Assembly (NCBI RefSeq): GCF_029167625.1
Contig: NZ_CP119145.1
Span: 5,146,001-5,210,000, forward strand
Length of the DNA: 64,000 bases
Reading direction: 5' to 3'
DNA from: Streptomyces sp. AM 4-1-1
Lineage (GTDB): Bacteria; Actinomycetota; Actinomycetes; Streptomycetales; Streptomycetaceae
The notes beneath the pieces were generated by a model. That model was not told the DNA's origin. It saw only the letters and a list, made by a program, of their open reading frames with translations, and made no database searches. The stretch's first letter is position 1, and every line of letters begins with the position of its first letter. The position numbers and the translations under genes were made by a program. Below are positions 33,537 through 41,868 of the stretch, in pieces.

Positions 33537-34619
33537 GTGATCCAGGAATCGCAAGGCAACCTGCTTGAAGCGGACGCGGAAGCCATCGTTAACACTGTCA
33601 ATACTGTTGGTGTCATGGGGAAGGGTATTGCCCTGCAGTTCAAGCAGGCTTTCCCTGAGAATTTCAAGCAGTACAAGGCTGCCTGTGACCGAAGCGAAGT
33701 GAGGGTCGGTGAAATTTTCGTCCATGACGCTCACCACCTAGGCCCCCGTCGATACGTTCTGAACTTCCCGACGAAACGTCACTGGCGCAGTAAGTCGCGC
33801 ATCGAGGATATTCAAGCAGGTCTCGATGCGCTGGTTGAAGTGGTGAAGAAATACAATATTGAATCCGTTGCGGTTCCCGCTTTGGGGTGCGGGAATGGTG
33901 GGCTTGATTGGGGCGACGTCCGTCCCATGATCCAAGCTGCTTTTGAACCCTTGTCGACGGTTAAGGTGCTGGTGTTCCCGCCAGCGGGTGCACCGGCGCC
34001 TGATTTGATGCCGGTCCATACCGGCGCACCGAATATGACCCGGGGAAGGGCCGCTCTAGTGGCTCTACTGAGTGGCTACGTCGAGCAGGCGAGATCAGAG
34101 CGTGTTGAGGCCCCTGGTGGAGCATCGCTGCTCGAACTCCAGAAACTCATGTATCTGCTTCAGGCTGTCGGAACGCCTATGCGGCTGCGCTATGAGAAAG
34201 CGCAATACGGACCTTACGCCGAGAATTTGAATCATCAGCTTCAGCGTATGGAAGGCCATTTGGTCCGAGGGTATGGCGACCGAACTCAGCGCGTGCTCGA
34301 TTTTCATCCTGTCACGCTTACGCGGGATGCAAAGGCATCTGCGGATTCTTGGATCGAAGAGCATCGCGATGTGCAGCTCAAGGAATCTATCGATAAGGTT
34401 CTTGAGGTGATCGATGGATTTGCCTCTCCGTACGGCCTTGAACTGCTGTGCACGACGCACTGGGTCATTCATGAGCTGGGGGCTGATGCGCCACAAAGTG
34501 CCGTAATTGACACGCTCCAGAAGTGGAGTCGCCGTAAGGCGGAGATCTTTACTGAACGACACGTTTCGATTGCCCGGAAGCGCCTGCAAGAGAAGCAGCT
34601 GGGTGCGCTCTCTGTCTGA
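33537..34619 (+). CDS. darG: DarG-type macrodomain antitoxin (DNA ADP-ribosylglycohydrolase)
   Basis: This 360-residue protein has a macrodomain at 1-150 (GNLLEADAEAIVNTVNTVGVMGKGIALQFK, the catalytic Lys of NFPTKRHW at residue 80, PALGCGNGGLDWG) that removes ADP-ribose from DNA. A C-terminal domain (LLELQKLMYLLQAVG, YEKAQYGPYAENLNHQLQRMEGH) resembles the toxin-sequestering domain of DarG. The GTG at 33537 is preferred because GGAGGGG lies eight bases upstream and the start MIQESQGNLLEAD matches the family. An ATG at 33516 overlapping the darT stop is the alternative. The pair forms a toxin-antitoxin or phage-defence operon. Confidence 0.92.
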   Translation: MIQESQGNLLEADAEAIVNTVNTVGVMGKGIALQFKQAFPENFKQYKAACDRSEVRVGEIFVHDAHHLGPRRYVLNFPTKRHWRSKSRIEDIQAGLDALVEVVKKYNIESVAVPALGCGNGGLDWGDVRPMIQAAFEPLSTVKVLVFPPAGAPAPDLMPVHTGAPNMTRGRAALVALLSGYVEQARSERVEAPGGASLLELQKLMYLLQAVGTPMRLRYEKAQYGPYAENLNHQLQRMEGHLVRGYGDRTQRVLDFHPVTLTRDAKASADSWIEEHRDVQLKESIDKVLEVIDGFASPYGLELLCTTHWVIHELGADAPQSAVIDTLQKWSRRKAEIFTERHVSIARKRLQEKQLGALSV

Positions 34620-34742
34620 GTAGCCCAGATGAGTGGCGGCGGAAGCTGAGTCGTCAACCAAAAGACCAATGACTATCGTTCGCCGCATCGCCATCATGGC
34701 GAAGGGCCATCCTGGCAGCCAGTTGGTCCGCAGTTGACGTTT

Positions 34743-35240
34743 CTAATCCCAGCCGTCGAGGTAGACTTCCGGGCCTCCCGCCAGGTATCGGTAGAGGGCA
34801 CTGGCCGTGGTGTCGACGAAATTCTCGGGTACTGCGTCGGCGTCGACCCACCGGACCTGCGCGTGCTCGCGGGGCTCGCGGTTTTCGGGTTCGCCGGTCC
34901 ATTCGTGGGTGGCGAATACGACCGTGAGGAATCCATTGGGGGACTCAACGCCCCAGGCCCCGTGAATGATGTGCGCGACCTTAAGGGACTCGGGCTTCAC
35001 CGTGAGGCCGGTCTCCTCGTAGAGCTCGCGGACTGCGGTTTCCGTGATGGGCTCGCCTGGTTCGCTCTTGCCGACCGGGAGGTCCCACATGCCCTGGGCG
35101 AACTTGGCGTTCTCGCTGCGCTGGAGGAGGACGACTCGGTTGGTGGCCTTGTCGTGGACGATGACGGCGGCGACCAGCAGGGTCATGGATTCGAGGGCCG
35201 GCTTGAGCGCCTTCGGCTGGTCGTCGGTCTGCTGAGCCAC
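34743..35240 (-). CDS. NUDIX hydrolase
   Basis: This 165-residue protein has a complete NUDIX box, GKSEPGEPITETAVRELYEETGL (G-x5-E-x7-REL-x-EETG). It should hydrolyse a nucleoside diphosphate linked to another group. The N-terminal 18 residues are a Gln/Lys-rich extension. The GTG at 35240 follows GAAGGGAA. The IS lies about 30 bp upstream and may have separated the gene from its promoter. Inside an island with an ADP-ribosylating toxin, an ADP-ribose or nucleotide-repair role is tempting but unsupported. Confidence 0.88.
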   Translation of the reverse strand: MAQQTDDQPKALKPALESMTLLVAAVIVHDKATNRVVLLQRSENAKFAQGMWDLPVGKSEPGEPITETAVRELYEETGLTVKPESLKVAHIIHGAWGVESPNGFLTVVFATHEWTGEPENREPREHAQVRWVDADAVPENFVDTTASALYRYLAGGPEVYLDGWD

Positions 35241-35271
35241 GGGGTTCCCTTCGTGGGTCTGTAAAACGTTC

Positions 35272-36898
35272 GGCTCTGTCTCACATTCGGTGGTGACTCT
35301 GCGTGGTGTTATCCGAGGAGGATGCGGTGGCGAAGGAGGGTGAAGCCTGCTCGTCCGTGCATCTGGCGGGCAATCCGCTTGGTCTTGGTGTTGACGCCCT
35401 CGGTCGGGCCGTTGCTGTACGGGAGTGTGAATGCGGCGATCACAGCGTCGCGGTCTCGCTCGAGACCGCGGGTGAAGGCGTGCAGATACGGCAGATCGGC
35501 CGCGCGGACCTGGGCGACCCATCGGTCGAGTGCATCGGCGTTTTCTGGCTGAGGCTTCAGAAGTAGAGCGAAGGTCCGGATGTGGGTTGCCAGTTGGGTC
35601 AACTCGGGGCAGGCGGCGGTGAGCCGGGCCAGGAGGTCGTGGTGCTCGGCCTTGAGGTTGTCGGGCCTGGTGAGGAGCATCCGGCGAGTCTGCGTGCGGA
35701 GATATGGCTGCGGTCGGCGTCCGCGCGCCCTTGGTTGATGTACTTGTGCAGGAGGTTGAGGCAGCCCGTGAAGCCAAGGGCCTTGATCTCTCCGAAGAGG
35801 TGCTGGACGGGGACGGCGGGGTCGTCAGCCCGGCGTTTGCGCAGGTGCTCGCGGTAGGGATCGACGAGGCTGGCGCGGTATTTCGGGACGCGGAGCATCC
35901 GCTCGGGCCGGTCGGCTCGGGCATAGCGTTTGACGGTATTCAGGGCCAGATGCAGACGGCGGCCGCACTCGAGGAGACCCACGCCCTGGTCGAGGAGGTC
36001 GTGAATCTGGTGCCAGCGCTCCAGGGTGGTCCGTGCGCGGGGCCCGTCATACAGGGGCGCCTCCAGCACGGTGGCCCAGCAGGTGCTGTGCGCCTTGATC
36101 TCGCTCAGGGCGGCTTCGCACAGGTTGTGCCATAAATGCCGGCGGTCACCGACCTGCACTGCATCGGGCAGAGCGCGGCGGATGGCCTCGGCGTAGGTCG
36201 CCGAGCCGTCACGGCACACGATCTCGACGCTCCGATGTTCGCGCAGCCAGGCTTCCAGAGTGTCAGCCGTGCGGTCGGGCAGCACGTCGATCCGCTCATG
36301 GGTCTCGGCGTCGATCACCACGGTGGCATAGCGGTGCCGCCGGCGCAGAGCGAAATCGTCGACGCCGATCACGCGGGGCGCCCGTCCCGTGGGCAACGGA
36401 ATCCGCAACAGGGCCCGCAGAGCCGTGTGACGCGACAGGCCTACCGCGAGTATCGCCAGTACGCGCGTCCCTGCCCGGCCCGCTAACTCCTTGACTACCG
36501 CCTTGACCTGCGCGGTCAGGCGGGTGGTGCGTCGCTGATAACGCTCCAGCACCCCGGGCACCTGCTCGCGGAAGGTGTGGCGGCAGCCGTGTGTCGGACA
36601 GACCAGACGCCGCACCCGTACACGGACCACCACTCGTCGGCCGTCGACCGGTACGTCGGCCACGGTCCGCCAGTGATACCCGTGAACGCGCCCCGACGAG
36701 GCCCCGCACACGGGGCAGGGCGCGGTCTTCTGCGGAGTCCGCGCCCTCACCACGACCCGCTCGCCCTCGTCGACCACATCCTCAATGACCAGCGGAGATA
36801 TCCCCGCAAATACCATCTGCGCAAGCTGGTTGACATCCATCACATCGATGTCAACGACACTCACCACGCAGAGTCACCACCGAATGTGAGACAGAGCC
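35272..36898 (-). mobile_element. ISL3-family insertion sequence
   Basis: A 1.63-kb element is bounded by perfect 37-bp terminal inverted repeats (35272-35308 and 36862-36898, ends GGCTCTGTCTCACATTCGG). Flanking inverted sequence continues for another 17 bp on each side (35255-35271 and 36899-36915), so without the IS the flanks would make a palindrome centred on AACGTT. The two flanks share AACGTT as a possible duplication. It encodes one transposase, now frameshifted. Confidence 0.85.
35309..36840 (-). pseudogene. ISL3-type transposase with a frameshift near the C-terminus
   Basis: The first frame (start near 36840) has a zinc-binding N-terminus (CPVCGASSGRVHGYHWRTVADVPVDGRRV, CPTHGCRHTFREQ), HTH, and a DDE domain (VIGVDDFALRRRHRYATVVID, WLREHRSVEIVCRDGSATYAEAI, GDRRHLWHNLCEAAL). 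Near 35675-35690 it shifts into unrelated Ser/Pro-rich sequence. The missing conserved end (LPYSNGPTEGVNTKTKRIARQMHGRAGFTLLRHRILL, with the last catalytic Glu) lies in another frame ending at 35309. One indel therefore inactivates it unless ribosomes slip. Confidence 0.85.
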
Positions 36899-36967
36899 GA
36901 ACGTTTTACAGACCCAGGCCACGAGGTGGGTCGCACAGTTACTCACAGCTCGCGCCGTCTGACGAAT

Positions 36968-37000
36968 GATGCCCTCGCTGCCACGAGCAGCGAGGGCATC
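36968..37000. terminator. Hairpin between the IS and the lipoprotein gene
   Basis: GATGCCCTCGCTGC pairs perfectly with GCAGCGAGGGCATC around CACGA. Together with the 36899-37216 stretch (no gene) it lies downstream of the lipoprotein gene. Confidence 0.65.
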
Positions 37001-37216
37001 GGGATGCGCTCTGGGCGCGCCTGCGCCACGGAAGAAGTTGCACCATGCCAGTGTGTCCGGGCGTATCCGCTTCCGTGATCAGCCGTCGGAGCTGACGCCG
37101 CCTTCGTCGGCCATTGCCCGCCGGGGCCGGCCTCCGTCGTGTCGACGAACGGTTCGGGCTCCTTGCAGTGTCCGGCTGGCGGGGAGCGATCAGCAGGTCC
37201 GCCGACGTGGTGGCGC

Positions 37217-37756
37217 CTACCCGAGGGCGGCGGCAGCGGCCTTGTAGCCGGCAGCCTGGGTCGGGGTGAGGTAGTGGCTGACGCGGATGAGTACGGTGCC
37301 GCTGACAAAATCGTACTCGGCGAGCGTGGGCATGCCCTTGGTGACGTTCTGGATGTAGTCGGCGCGGGCCTGGGAGTCGGCTGCGGTCGTGAAGACCTCG
37401 ATCGCTCCGCCGAGCCCGACGCTGCCGGGCTCCGCGTCGGCGACGTCGTCGACCTTGATGCGGAGGTCCGTGAACGTGACCTTGCTGGTGTACTGGTTGG
37501 GGCGGCCGAGGAGATGGTTCGGGTCGTCGTCCTCGGTGACAACGCCCGAGAGCTTGGCGGACGCGACTTTGTGGGAAAGGGCCTTGAAGGCGTCGCTGGC
37601 CGTGGGCTCCTTCGCTGCCGGCTTGGTCGGGACGTCAGCGGTTGCAGTGGTGGTGTTCTTCGACTGGTCGTTCGTCTGATCACTCCCCGACTCGCATGCC
37701 GTCATGGCCGCCAAGGCGATGACGAGGGCAACAGCGGACAGGGCGGTCTTACGCAT
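37217..37756 (-). CDS. Lipoprotein of unknown function
   Basis: This 179-residue protein has a lipoprotein signal (RKTALSAVALVIALAAMTAC with lipobox L-A-A-M-T-A-C, Cys at 21), a Thr/Asp/Lys-rich linker and a compact domain (SDAFKALSHKVASAKLSGVVTED...GLGGAIEVFTTAADSQARADYIQ). The domain carries no motif I can name. It is the only membrane-anchored product of the island. The start follows its own promoter region with a GGAG-like site. Confidence 0.75.
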   Translation of the reverse strand: MRKTALSAVALVIALAAMTACESGSDQTNDQSKNTTTATADVPTKPAAKEPTASDAFKALSHKVASAKLSGVVTEDDDPNHLLGRPNQYTSKVTFTDLRIKVDDVADAEPGSVGLGGAIEVFTTAADSQARADYIQNVTKGMPTLAEYDFVSGTVLIRVSHYLTPTQAAGYKAAAAALG

Positions 37757-38404
37757 GACGGCTCCGAAGTGTGGCGGGTTTGAGTGCGTTGATCAGGTCG
37801 CAGAACTATTGCACTGTGATGTCGCAGTGCGTGCGGATACCGGAAGACCGGCTGGTGTCAGTGCCCGGCGGATAGGTGGCGGTGGGCCGGGTACGGAGGA
37901 GCACGTGGGCTTGTCCGCTATCGTCTATCGGCAGTTTCGGACACTCAGACGTGCGGAACAGGGTCGTGGACCGGTGAGGCTGCTTCTGGGAACGGAGGCT
38001 GGTCCCGGGCATGCTCACACCGCGGCCACTGGGTAGCGTCCCTCGGGTGAATGTTCATATCAACGATGTGCCCGACGGACTGACCCGACGAGCACGATCC
38101 TTTGTCGCCGCGCATGGCGTCAGTGTCGTCGTTCGTCCCGTCGAGGGGCACAGGCGTGGTGACTTGAGCGGGACATCCCAGCAGTGGTAATCGATCGACT
38201 GGTGGCCTACGAGAGCGATGGGGCGGTCTGCTCTTGCCGCCCACACCGCAGTGCGACAGAGGCTCCAAGTGCCTCGATTCGGAATCGCCCGAAGCAGATT
38301 CTGCGGGGTGGTGGTTCTAAGAGGATGTCTCACGTGGTTGGTTGCTGATGCGGCATGATGCTGGCTGATCGGTCCGTCTGGTGAGTTCGGTATCCAGGCA
38401 ATAG
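37757..38404. other. Degraded intergenic part of the island
   Basis: No confident gene is seen. A GTG frame at 38047-38190 (47 residues, VNVHINDVPDGLTRRARSF...) is possible but lacks a ribosome site. GGTTCTAAGAGGATGTCTCACG near 38315 resembles the end of an insertion sequence, without a partner. Confidence 0.4.
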
Positions 38405-38560
38405 GTGGGTATAACCCTCCGGATCTACGCGCACCTGCGGCCGGGAGAACAAGACCGCACCCGCTCCGTCATGGACGCCGTTCTCGGCGGCCTGCGGACC
38501 GGGTGCGGACAGGTGGGCGATCTGATCAGCGAAACCGCAGGTCAGACGGCCTGGCCATAG
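38405..38560 (+). pseudogene. C-terminal remnant of a tyrosine site-specific integrase
   Basis: An open frame without its 5' part reads ITLRIYAHLRPGEQDRTRSVMDAVLGGL, the conserved end of Streptomyces phage/ICE integrases (the Tyr of RIYAHL being the nucleophile position), and stops with TAG at 38558-38560, exactly where the attachment core begins. An in-frame stop at 38402-38404 closes it upstream. Integrase genes lying next to the attachment site are typical, so this probably catalysed the original insertion. Confidence 0.75.
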
Positions 38561-38580
38561 ATCAAGCCTTCTTGGTCTCC
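38560..38580. other. attR: sodN 3' end
   Basis: This is the chromosomal copy of the 21-bp core (identical to 32238-32258), covering the last sodN codons and stop. Integration here leaves the SOD product unchanged. Confidence 0.85.
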
Positions 38581-38957
38581 CAGAAGATCTTGTCGATCTG
38601 CGCGATCAGGTCGAGCGCCTTCTGGCCCGTCGCCGGGTCGTTCGAGCCCTTGGCCGCGGAGAGCGCCTTCAGGGTGTCGTTGACCAGCTGGTGCAGCTCC
38701 GGGTACTTCTCGAAGTGCGGGGGCTTGAAGTAGTCGCTCCAGAGCACCGACACGTGGTGCTTCGCGAGCTCCGCGCGCTGTTCCTTGATCAGGATGGCGC
38801 GGGTGCGGAAGTCCGCGTCCTCGTTGGCCTGGTACTTCTCCTGGACGGCCTTGACGGACTCCGCCTCGATGCGGGCCTGGGCCGGGTCGTACACGCCGCA
38901 GGGAAGGTCGCAGTGGGCGCTGACCTTCACCTTGGGGGCGAACAGGCGGGAGAGCAT
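38562..38957 (-). CDS. sodN: Nickel superoxide dismutase
   Basis: This 131-residue Ni-SOD precursor has a 14-residue leader that is removed to expose His15 as the mature N-terminus. HCDLPCGVY is the nickel hook (H1, C2, C6 of the mature protein), and the rest forms the four-helix subunit of the hexamer. It dismutates superoxide in the cytosol or after export. SodX, the maturation protease, is divergent across a 176-bp region. The gene end contains the integration site of the island. Confidence 0.97.
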   Translation of the reverse strand: MLSRLFAPKVKVSAHCDLPCGVYDPAQARIEAESVKAVQEKYQANEDADFRTRAILIKEQRAELAKHHVSVLWSDYFKPPHFEKYPELHQLVNDTLKALSAAKGSNDPATGQKALDLIAQIDKIFWETKKA

Positions 38958-39133
38958 GAGCTGTCCTTCCTCGTGATCGTCTTCTCAGGTGGGACATTAC
39001 TCCGTGAGGCACGCCTTTTCGCGGCTGGCCCATGGGCTTAGGCCAAAAGTCCGGGGCGGATAGGGACTGAGAGGCGCGATGTGCGCAACGGTGTACTGGA
39101 CGGATGTACCGAAGGACCGGGGAGGTGCCGGAG

Positions 39134-39571
39134 ATGCCGGAGCTGACGCAGGAGCCCCGACGCGGGCTGGCGGGGCGAGTGCCGTTCCAGGTGGTGGAGG
39201 TGACGGGGCCGTCCATGGTGCCCACGCTCTACCACGGGGACCGGCTGCTGGTGCAGTACGGGGCGCCGGTGCGCCCGGGTGACGTGGTGATCCTGCGCCA
39301 TCCGTTCCAGCAGGACCTGCTCGTCGTGAAGCGGGCCGCCGAGCGGCGGGAGGGCGGCTGGTGGGTGCTGGCCGACAACACGTTCGCGGGCGGGGACAGC
39401 ACCGACTACGGGGCCGTGCCGGAGGAACTGGTGCTGGCCCGGGTGCGCGTCCGCTACCGGCCGCTGACGTCCGACCGGCGGTCGGTGCGCGCGGTGCTGG
39501 GCTGGGCGGTGTCGGCGCTGCGGCCGGTGCTCGCCGACCGTTCCGTCTCCAGACGCTTGCGGGCCCGGTAG
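39134..39571 (+). CDS. sodX: Nickel-type superoxide dismutase maturation protease SodX
   Basis: This 145-residue S26-type signal peptidase homologue has VTGPSMVPTLYHGDRLLV with the catalytic Ser and DLLVVKRAAER with the catalytic Lys, plus GGWWVLADNTFAGGDSTDYG. It has no clear membrane anchor, as expected for an enzyme that trims SodN. GGGAGG before the ATG at 39134 fixes the start. Its last 118 bases overlap the 3' end of the convergent CGNR gene. Confidence 0.9.
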   Translation: MPELTQEPRRGLAGRVPFQVVEVTGPSMVPTLYHGDRLLVQYGAPVRPGDVVILRHPFQQDLLVVKRAAERREGGWWVLADNTFAGGDSTDYGAVPEELVLARVRVRYRPLTSDRRSVRAVLGWAVSALRPVLADRSVSRRLRAR

Positions 39572-40104
39572 GCGGCGACATTGGCGCGGGTCGCGCAGCG
39601 GTCCGAGCAGTAGCGGCGAGAGCGGTTCGTCGAGGTGTCCAGATAGGCGTTGCGGCACGGGGCCGCCTCGCACAGGCCGAGCCGGTTCACGCCGTGCGTC
39701 GTCAGATGGAACGCCAGGCCCATCGCCGCGATGGCGGCGTACCCGGCCGTCGCGTTCGACGGGTGGTCGGCCAGGTGCATGTGCCAGTCGGGTCTGCCGT
39801 TGTCGTCGCGGACCTCGTGGCCGGAGATCTGCGGGCTGACCGGGAACTCCAGCAGCAGTGAGTTGAGCAGGTCGACGGCGAGTGTCTCGTCGCCCGCGTC
39901 GGCCGCCTCGAAGACCGCGCGCAGCCGCCCCCGTACGGACCGGAAGCGCGTCACGTCCGAGTCGGTCGTGCGCCGGGCCGCCTGGCGGTTGGCGCCGAAC
40001 AGGTCGCGGACCGCCTCGACGGACGTCAGGGAGTCCTTGCCGCGGGCCGGCTCCTCGGTGTTGACCAGGCGCACGGCGTAGTCCGAGTAATAGGCCAGTT
40101 CCAC
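39454..40104 (-). CDS. CGNR zinc-finger transcriptional regulator (ABATE domain)
   Basis: This 216-residue protein has an N-terminal helical ABATE domain and a C-terminal CGNR zinc finger. LCEAAPCRNAYLDTSTNRSRRYCSDRCATRANVAAYRAR supplies four cysteines and the CxN-type spacing. Such proteins are thought to regulate stress-related genes. The GTG at 40104 follows AAGGAC. It converges with sodX, overlapping by 118 bp, and the final 25 residues (after ETERSAS) lie in that overlap. Confidence 0.88.
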   Translation of the reverse strand: MELAYYSDYAVRLVNTEEPARGKDSLTSVEAVRDLFGANRQAARRTTDSDVTRFRSVRGRLRAVFEAADAGDETLAVDLLNSLLLEFPVSPQISGHEVRDDNGRPDWHMHLADHPSNATAGYAAIAAMGLAFHLTTHGVNRLGLCEAAPCRNAYLDTSTNRSRRYCSDRCATRANVAAYRARKRLETERSASTGRSADTAQPSTARTDRRSDVSGR

Positions 40105-40198
40105 TTGTAGTCCTTACGGGCGTCGGTCTAAAGTCGGTACCATCGGTGCTGTAACGGCCGACTGTGCTTCGAGAGTATTACGCTGTGGAGGGTTTCGG

Positions 40199-40960
40199 AT
40201 GACGGCAGCCGAGCAGGGCACCAACTGGCAGTCCTGGCAGGAGAGCTGGGACCGGCAGCAGGAGTGGTACATGCCCGACCGCGAGGAGCGGTTCCGGGTG
40301 ATGCTGGACATGGTCGAAGCCCTCGTGGGGCCCGAGCCCAGGGTGCTCGATCTCGCGTGCGGTACCGGAAGTATCACGGACCGGCTGCTCAAGAGGTTCC
40401 CCCGGGCCACCAGTACCGGCGTCGACCTCGACCCGGCGCTGCTCGCCATCGCGCGCGGTTCCTTCGACGGCGACGGGCGGGTCACCTTCGTCACCGCCGA
40501 TCTCAAGGACCCCGACTGGACCGAGCGGCTGCCGTACGACTCGTACGACGCCGTTCTCACCGCCACCGCGCTGCACTGGCTGCACGCCGAGCCGCTGGCC
40601 GGGCTCTACCGCCGGATCGGGCGGCTGGTCAGGGACGGTGGGGTGTTCATGAACGCGGACCACATGATCGACCCCGAGACCCCCCGCATCAACGCCGCCG
40701 AACGCGCCCACCGGCACGCCGTGATGGACCGGGCCAAGGCGGGGGGCGCGCTCGACTGGGCGGACTGGTGGGCGCTCGCCGCCGAGGACCCGGTGCTGGC
40801 CGGGCCGACCGCCGAGCGGTTCGAGATCTACGGAGAGCACGCCGACGGGGACATGCCCTCCGTGCGCTGGCACGCCGAGACGCTGCGCGGGGCCGGGTTC
40901 GCGGAGGCGCGGACGGTGTGGAGCTCGCCGTCCGACAGTCTCGTACTCGCCGTCAAGTAG
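40199..40960 (+). CDS. SAM-dependent class I methyltransferase
   Basis: This 253-residue methyltransferase has EPRVLDLACGTGSITDRLLKRFP (motif I), TGVDLDPALLAIAR (Asp for the ribose), ADLKDP and AVLTATALHWL. The N-terminus is rich in Trp and Gln (WQSWQESWDRQQEWYMP). It probably acts on a small molecule. Divergent from the CGNR gene across a 94-bp region and facing the TetR gene. Confidence 0.88.
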   Translation: MTAAEQGTNWQSWQESWDRQQEWYMPDREERFRVMLDMVEALVGPEPRVLDLACGTGSITDRLLKRFPRATSTGVDLDPALLAIARGSFDGDGRVTFVTADLKDPDWTERLPYDSYDAVLTATALHWLHAEPLAGLYRRIGRLVRDGGVFMNADHMIDPETPRINAAERAHRHAVMDRAKAGGALDWADWWALAAEDPVLAGPTAERFEIYGEHADGDMPSVRWHAETLRGAGFAEARTVWSSPSDSLVLAVK

Positions 40961-40997
40961 CCGGTCGGGGTCCTTGCCGGGGCATCGGCCGGTCGGG

Positions 40998-41648
40998 TCA
41001 TCTCCTGGTCATCGGCCGCCGGACGGGGGTGGACCGGGCCGGCGGGGCGGGTACGCGCGACGCGGGCGGCGCGGACTCCCGTGCCGGGGGCCAGTGCTCC
41101 AGCAGTACGTGCAGGGCCTCGACCCCCCGCTCCCAGGACGCCCGCACATCACGTGAGTCGTGGAAGGCGCCGTTGGCCTCCAGGGCGCTGTAGCCGTGGA
41201 AGGTGCTGCGCAGCAGCCGTACCGCGTCCGTCAGATCCGGCTCGGGCAGGTCGTACGCGCGCATCATCGAGTACGTGACGTCCAGGGTCCTGGCGTAGGC
41301 CGGGGACGCCGTGGCCACCTCCGGGTCGACCGGGAACTGGGTCGCTGCGTACCGTCCCGGCCGCTCCAGTACGAACGCCCGGTAGGCGTCGGCGAACGCC
41401 ACGAGGGCGTCCTTGCCGGCCCGGCCCGCCACGGCGGCTGAGATGCGGTCGGCGAACTCCGAGGACGCCAGCAGCGCGACCCCGGTCCGCAGGTCCCGCA
41501 GGTTGCTGATGTGCGAGTACAGGCTGGCGTCCTTGACGCCGAAGCCCCGCGCCAGGGCGGACACCGTGACGTTGTCGAACCCCACGGCGTCCGCCAGGTC
41601 CGCCGCGGCCTCCACCACACGGTCTCTCGTAAGACCGGCACGTGCCAT
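40998..41648 (-). CDS. TetR-family regulator
   Basis: This 216-residue TetR protein has an HTH at residues 1-50 (GLTRDRVVEAAADLADAVGFDNVTVSALARGFGVKDASLYSHISNLRDLR) and a C-terminal ligand domain of the WHG type (SPAYARTLDVTYSMMRAYDL, STFHGYSALEANGAF). GGAGG precedes the ATG at 41648 with six-base spacing. Target and ligand are not visible; the upstream 220 bp hold a short ACGTACGGG/CCCGTACGT inverted repeat near 41788-41812. Confidence 0.9.
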   Translation of the reverse strand: MARAGLTRDRVVEAAADLADAVGFDNVTVSALARGFGVKDASLYSHISNLRDLRTGVALLASSEFADRISAAVAGRAGKDALVAFADAYRAFVLERPGRYAATQFPVDPEVATASPAYARTLDVTYSMMRAYDLPEPDLTDAVRLLRSTFHGYSALEANGAFHDSRDVRASWERGVEALHVLLEHWPPARESAPPASRVPAPPARSTPVRRPMTRR

Positions 41649-41868
41649 GCCCCACCTCCGTTTCACCGGGAAACCCGGACGAAAAAACCTAGTAGCTCTA
41701 GGCGGGGGCCCAATATACGTGCGGTGGCGGGCGCCGCGGCCGGGCGGGGAAAGGGGACAGGAGCGGGGATACGGGGACGGGTGGTACGGACGTACGGGGC
41801 GACCCGTACGTCCGTACCACCCGTCCCGCGCCACTCGCGCGCCCGTGTCCGGTGGCCGTCCCGTGCCG

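Larger units (their letters stand above)
32238..38580. mobile_element. Integrated genomic island in the 3' end of sodN
   Basis: A 6.3-kb segment is bounded by 21-bp direct repeats of the sodN 3' end. It holds genes with GC and codon use unlike the neighbours (especially 32.8-34.6 kb), a DarTG toxin-antitoxin pair, an IS, and a tyrosine integrase remnant ending exactly at the right repeat. Integration at the end of a conserved gene, preserving its reading frame, is typical of actinomycete integrative elements. No replication or transfer gene remains, so it looks degraded. Confidence 0.8.

Noticed and set aside
37806..38360. Small open frames downstream of the lipoprotein (including 38047-38190)
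   Set aside because: No ribosome sites, no domain signatures, short; the stretch looks degraded.
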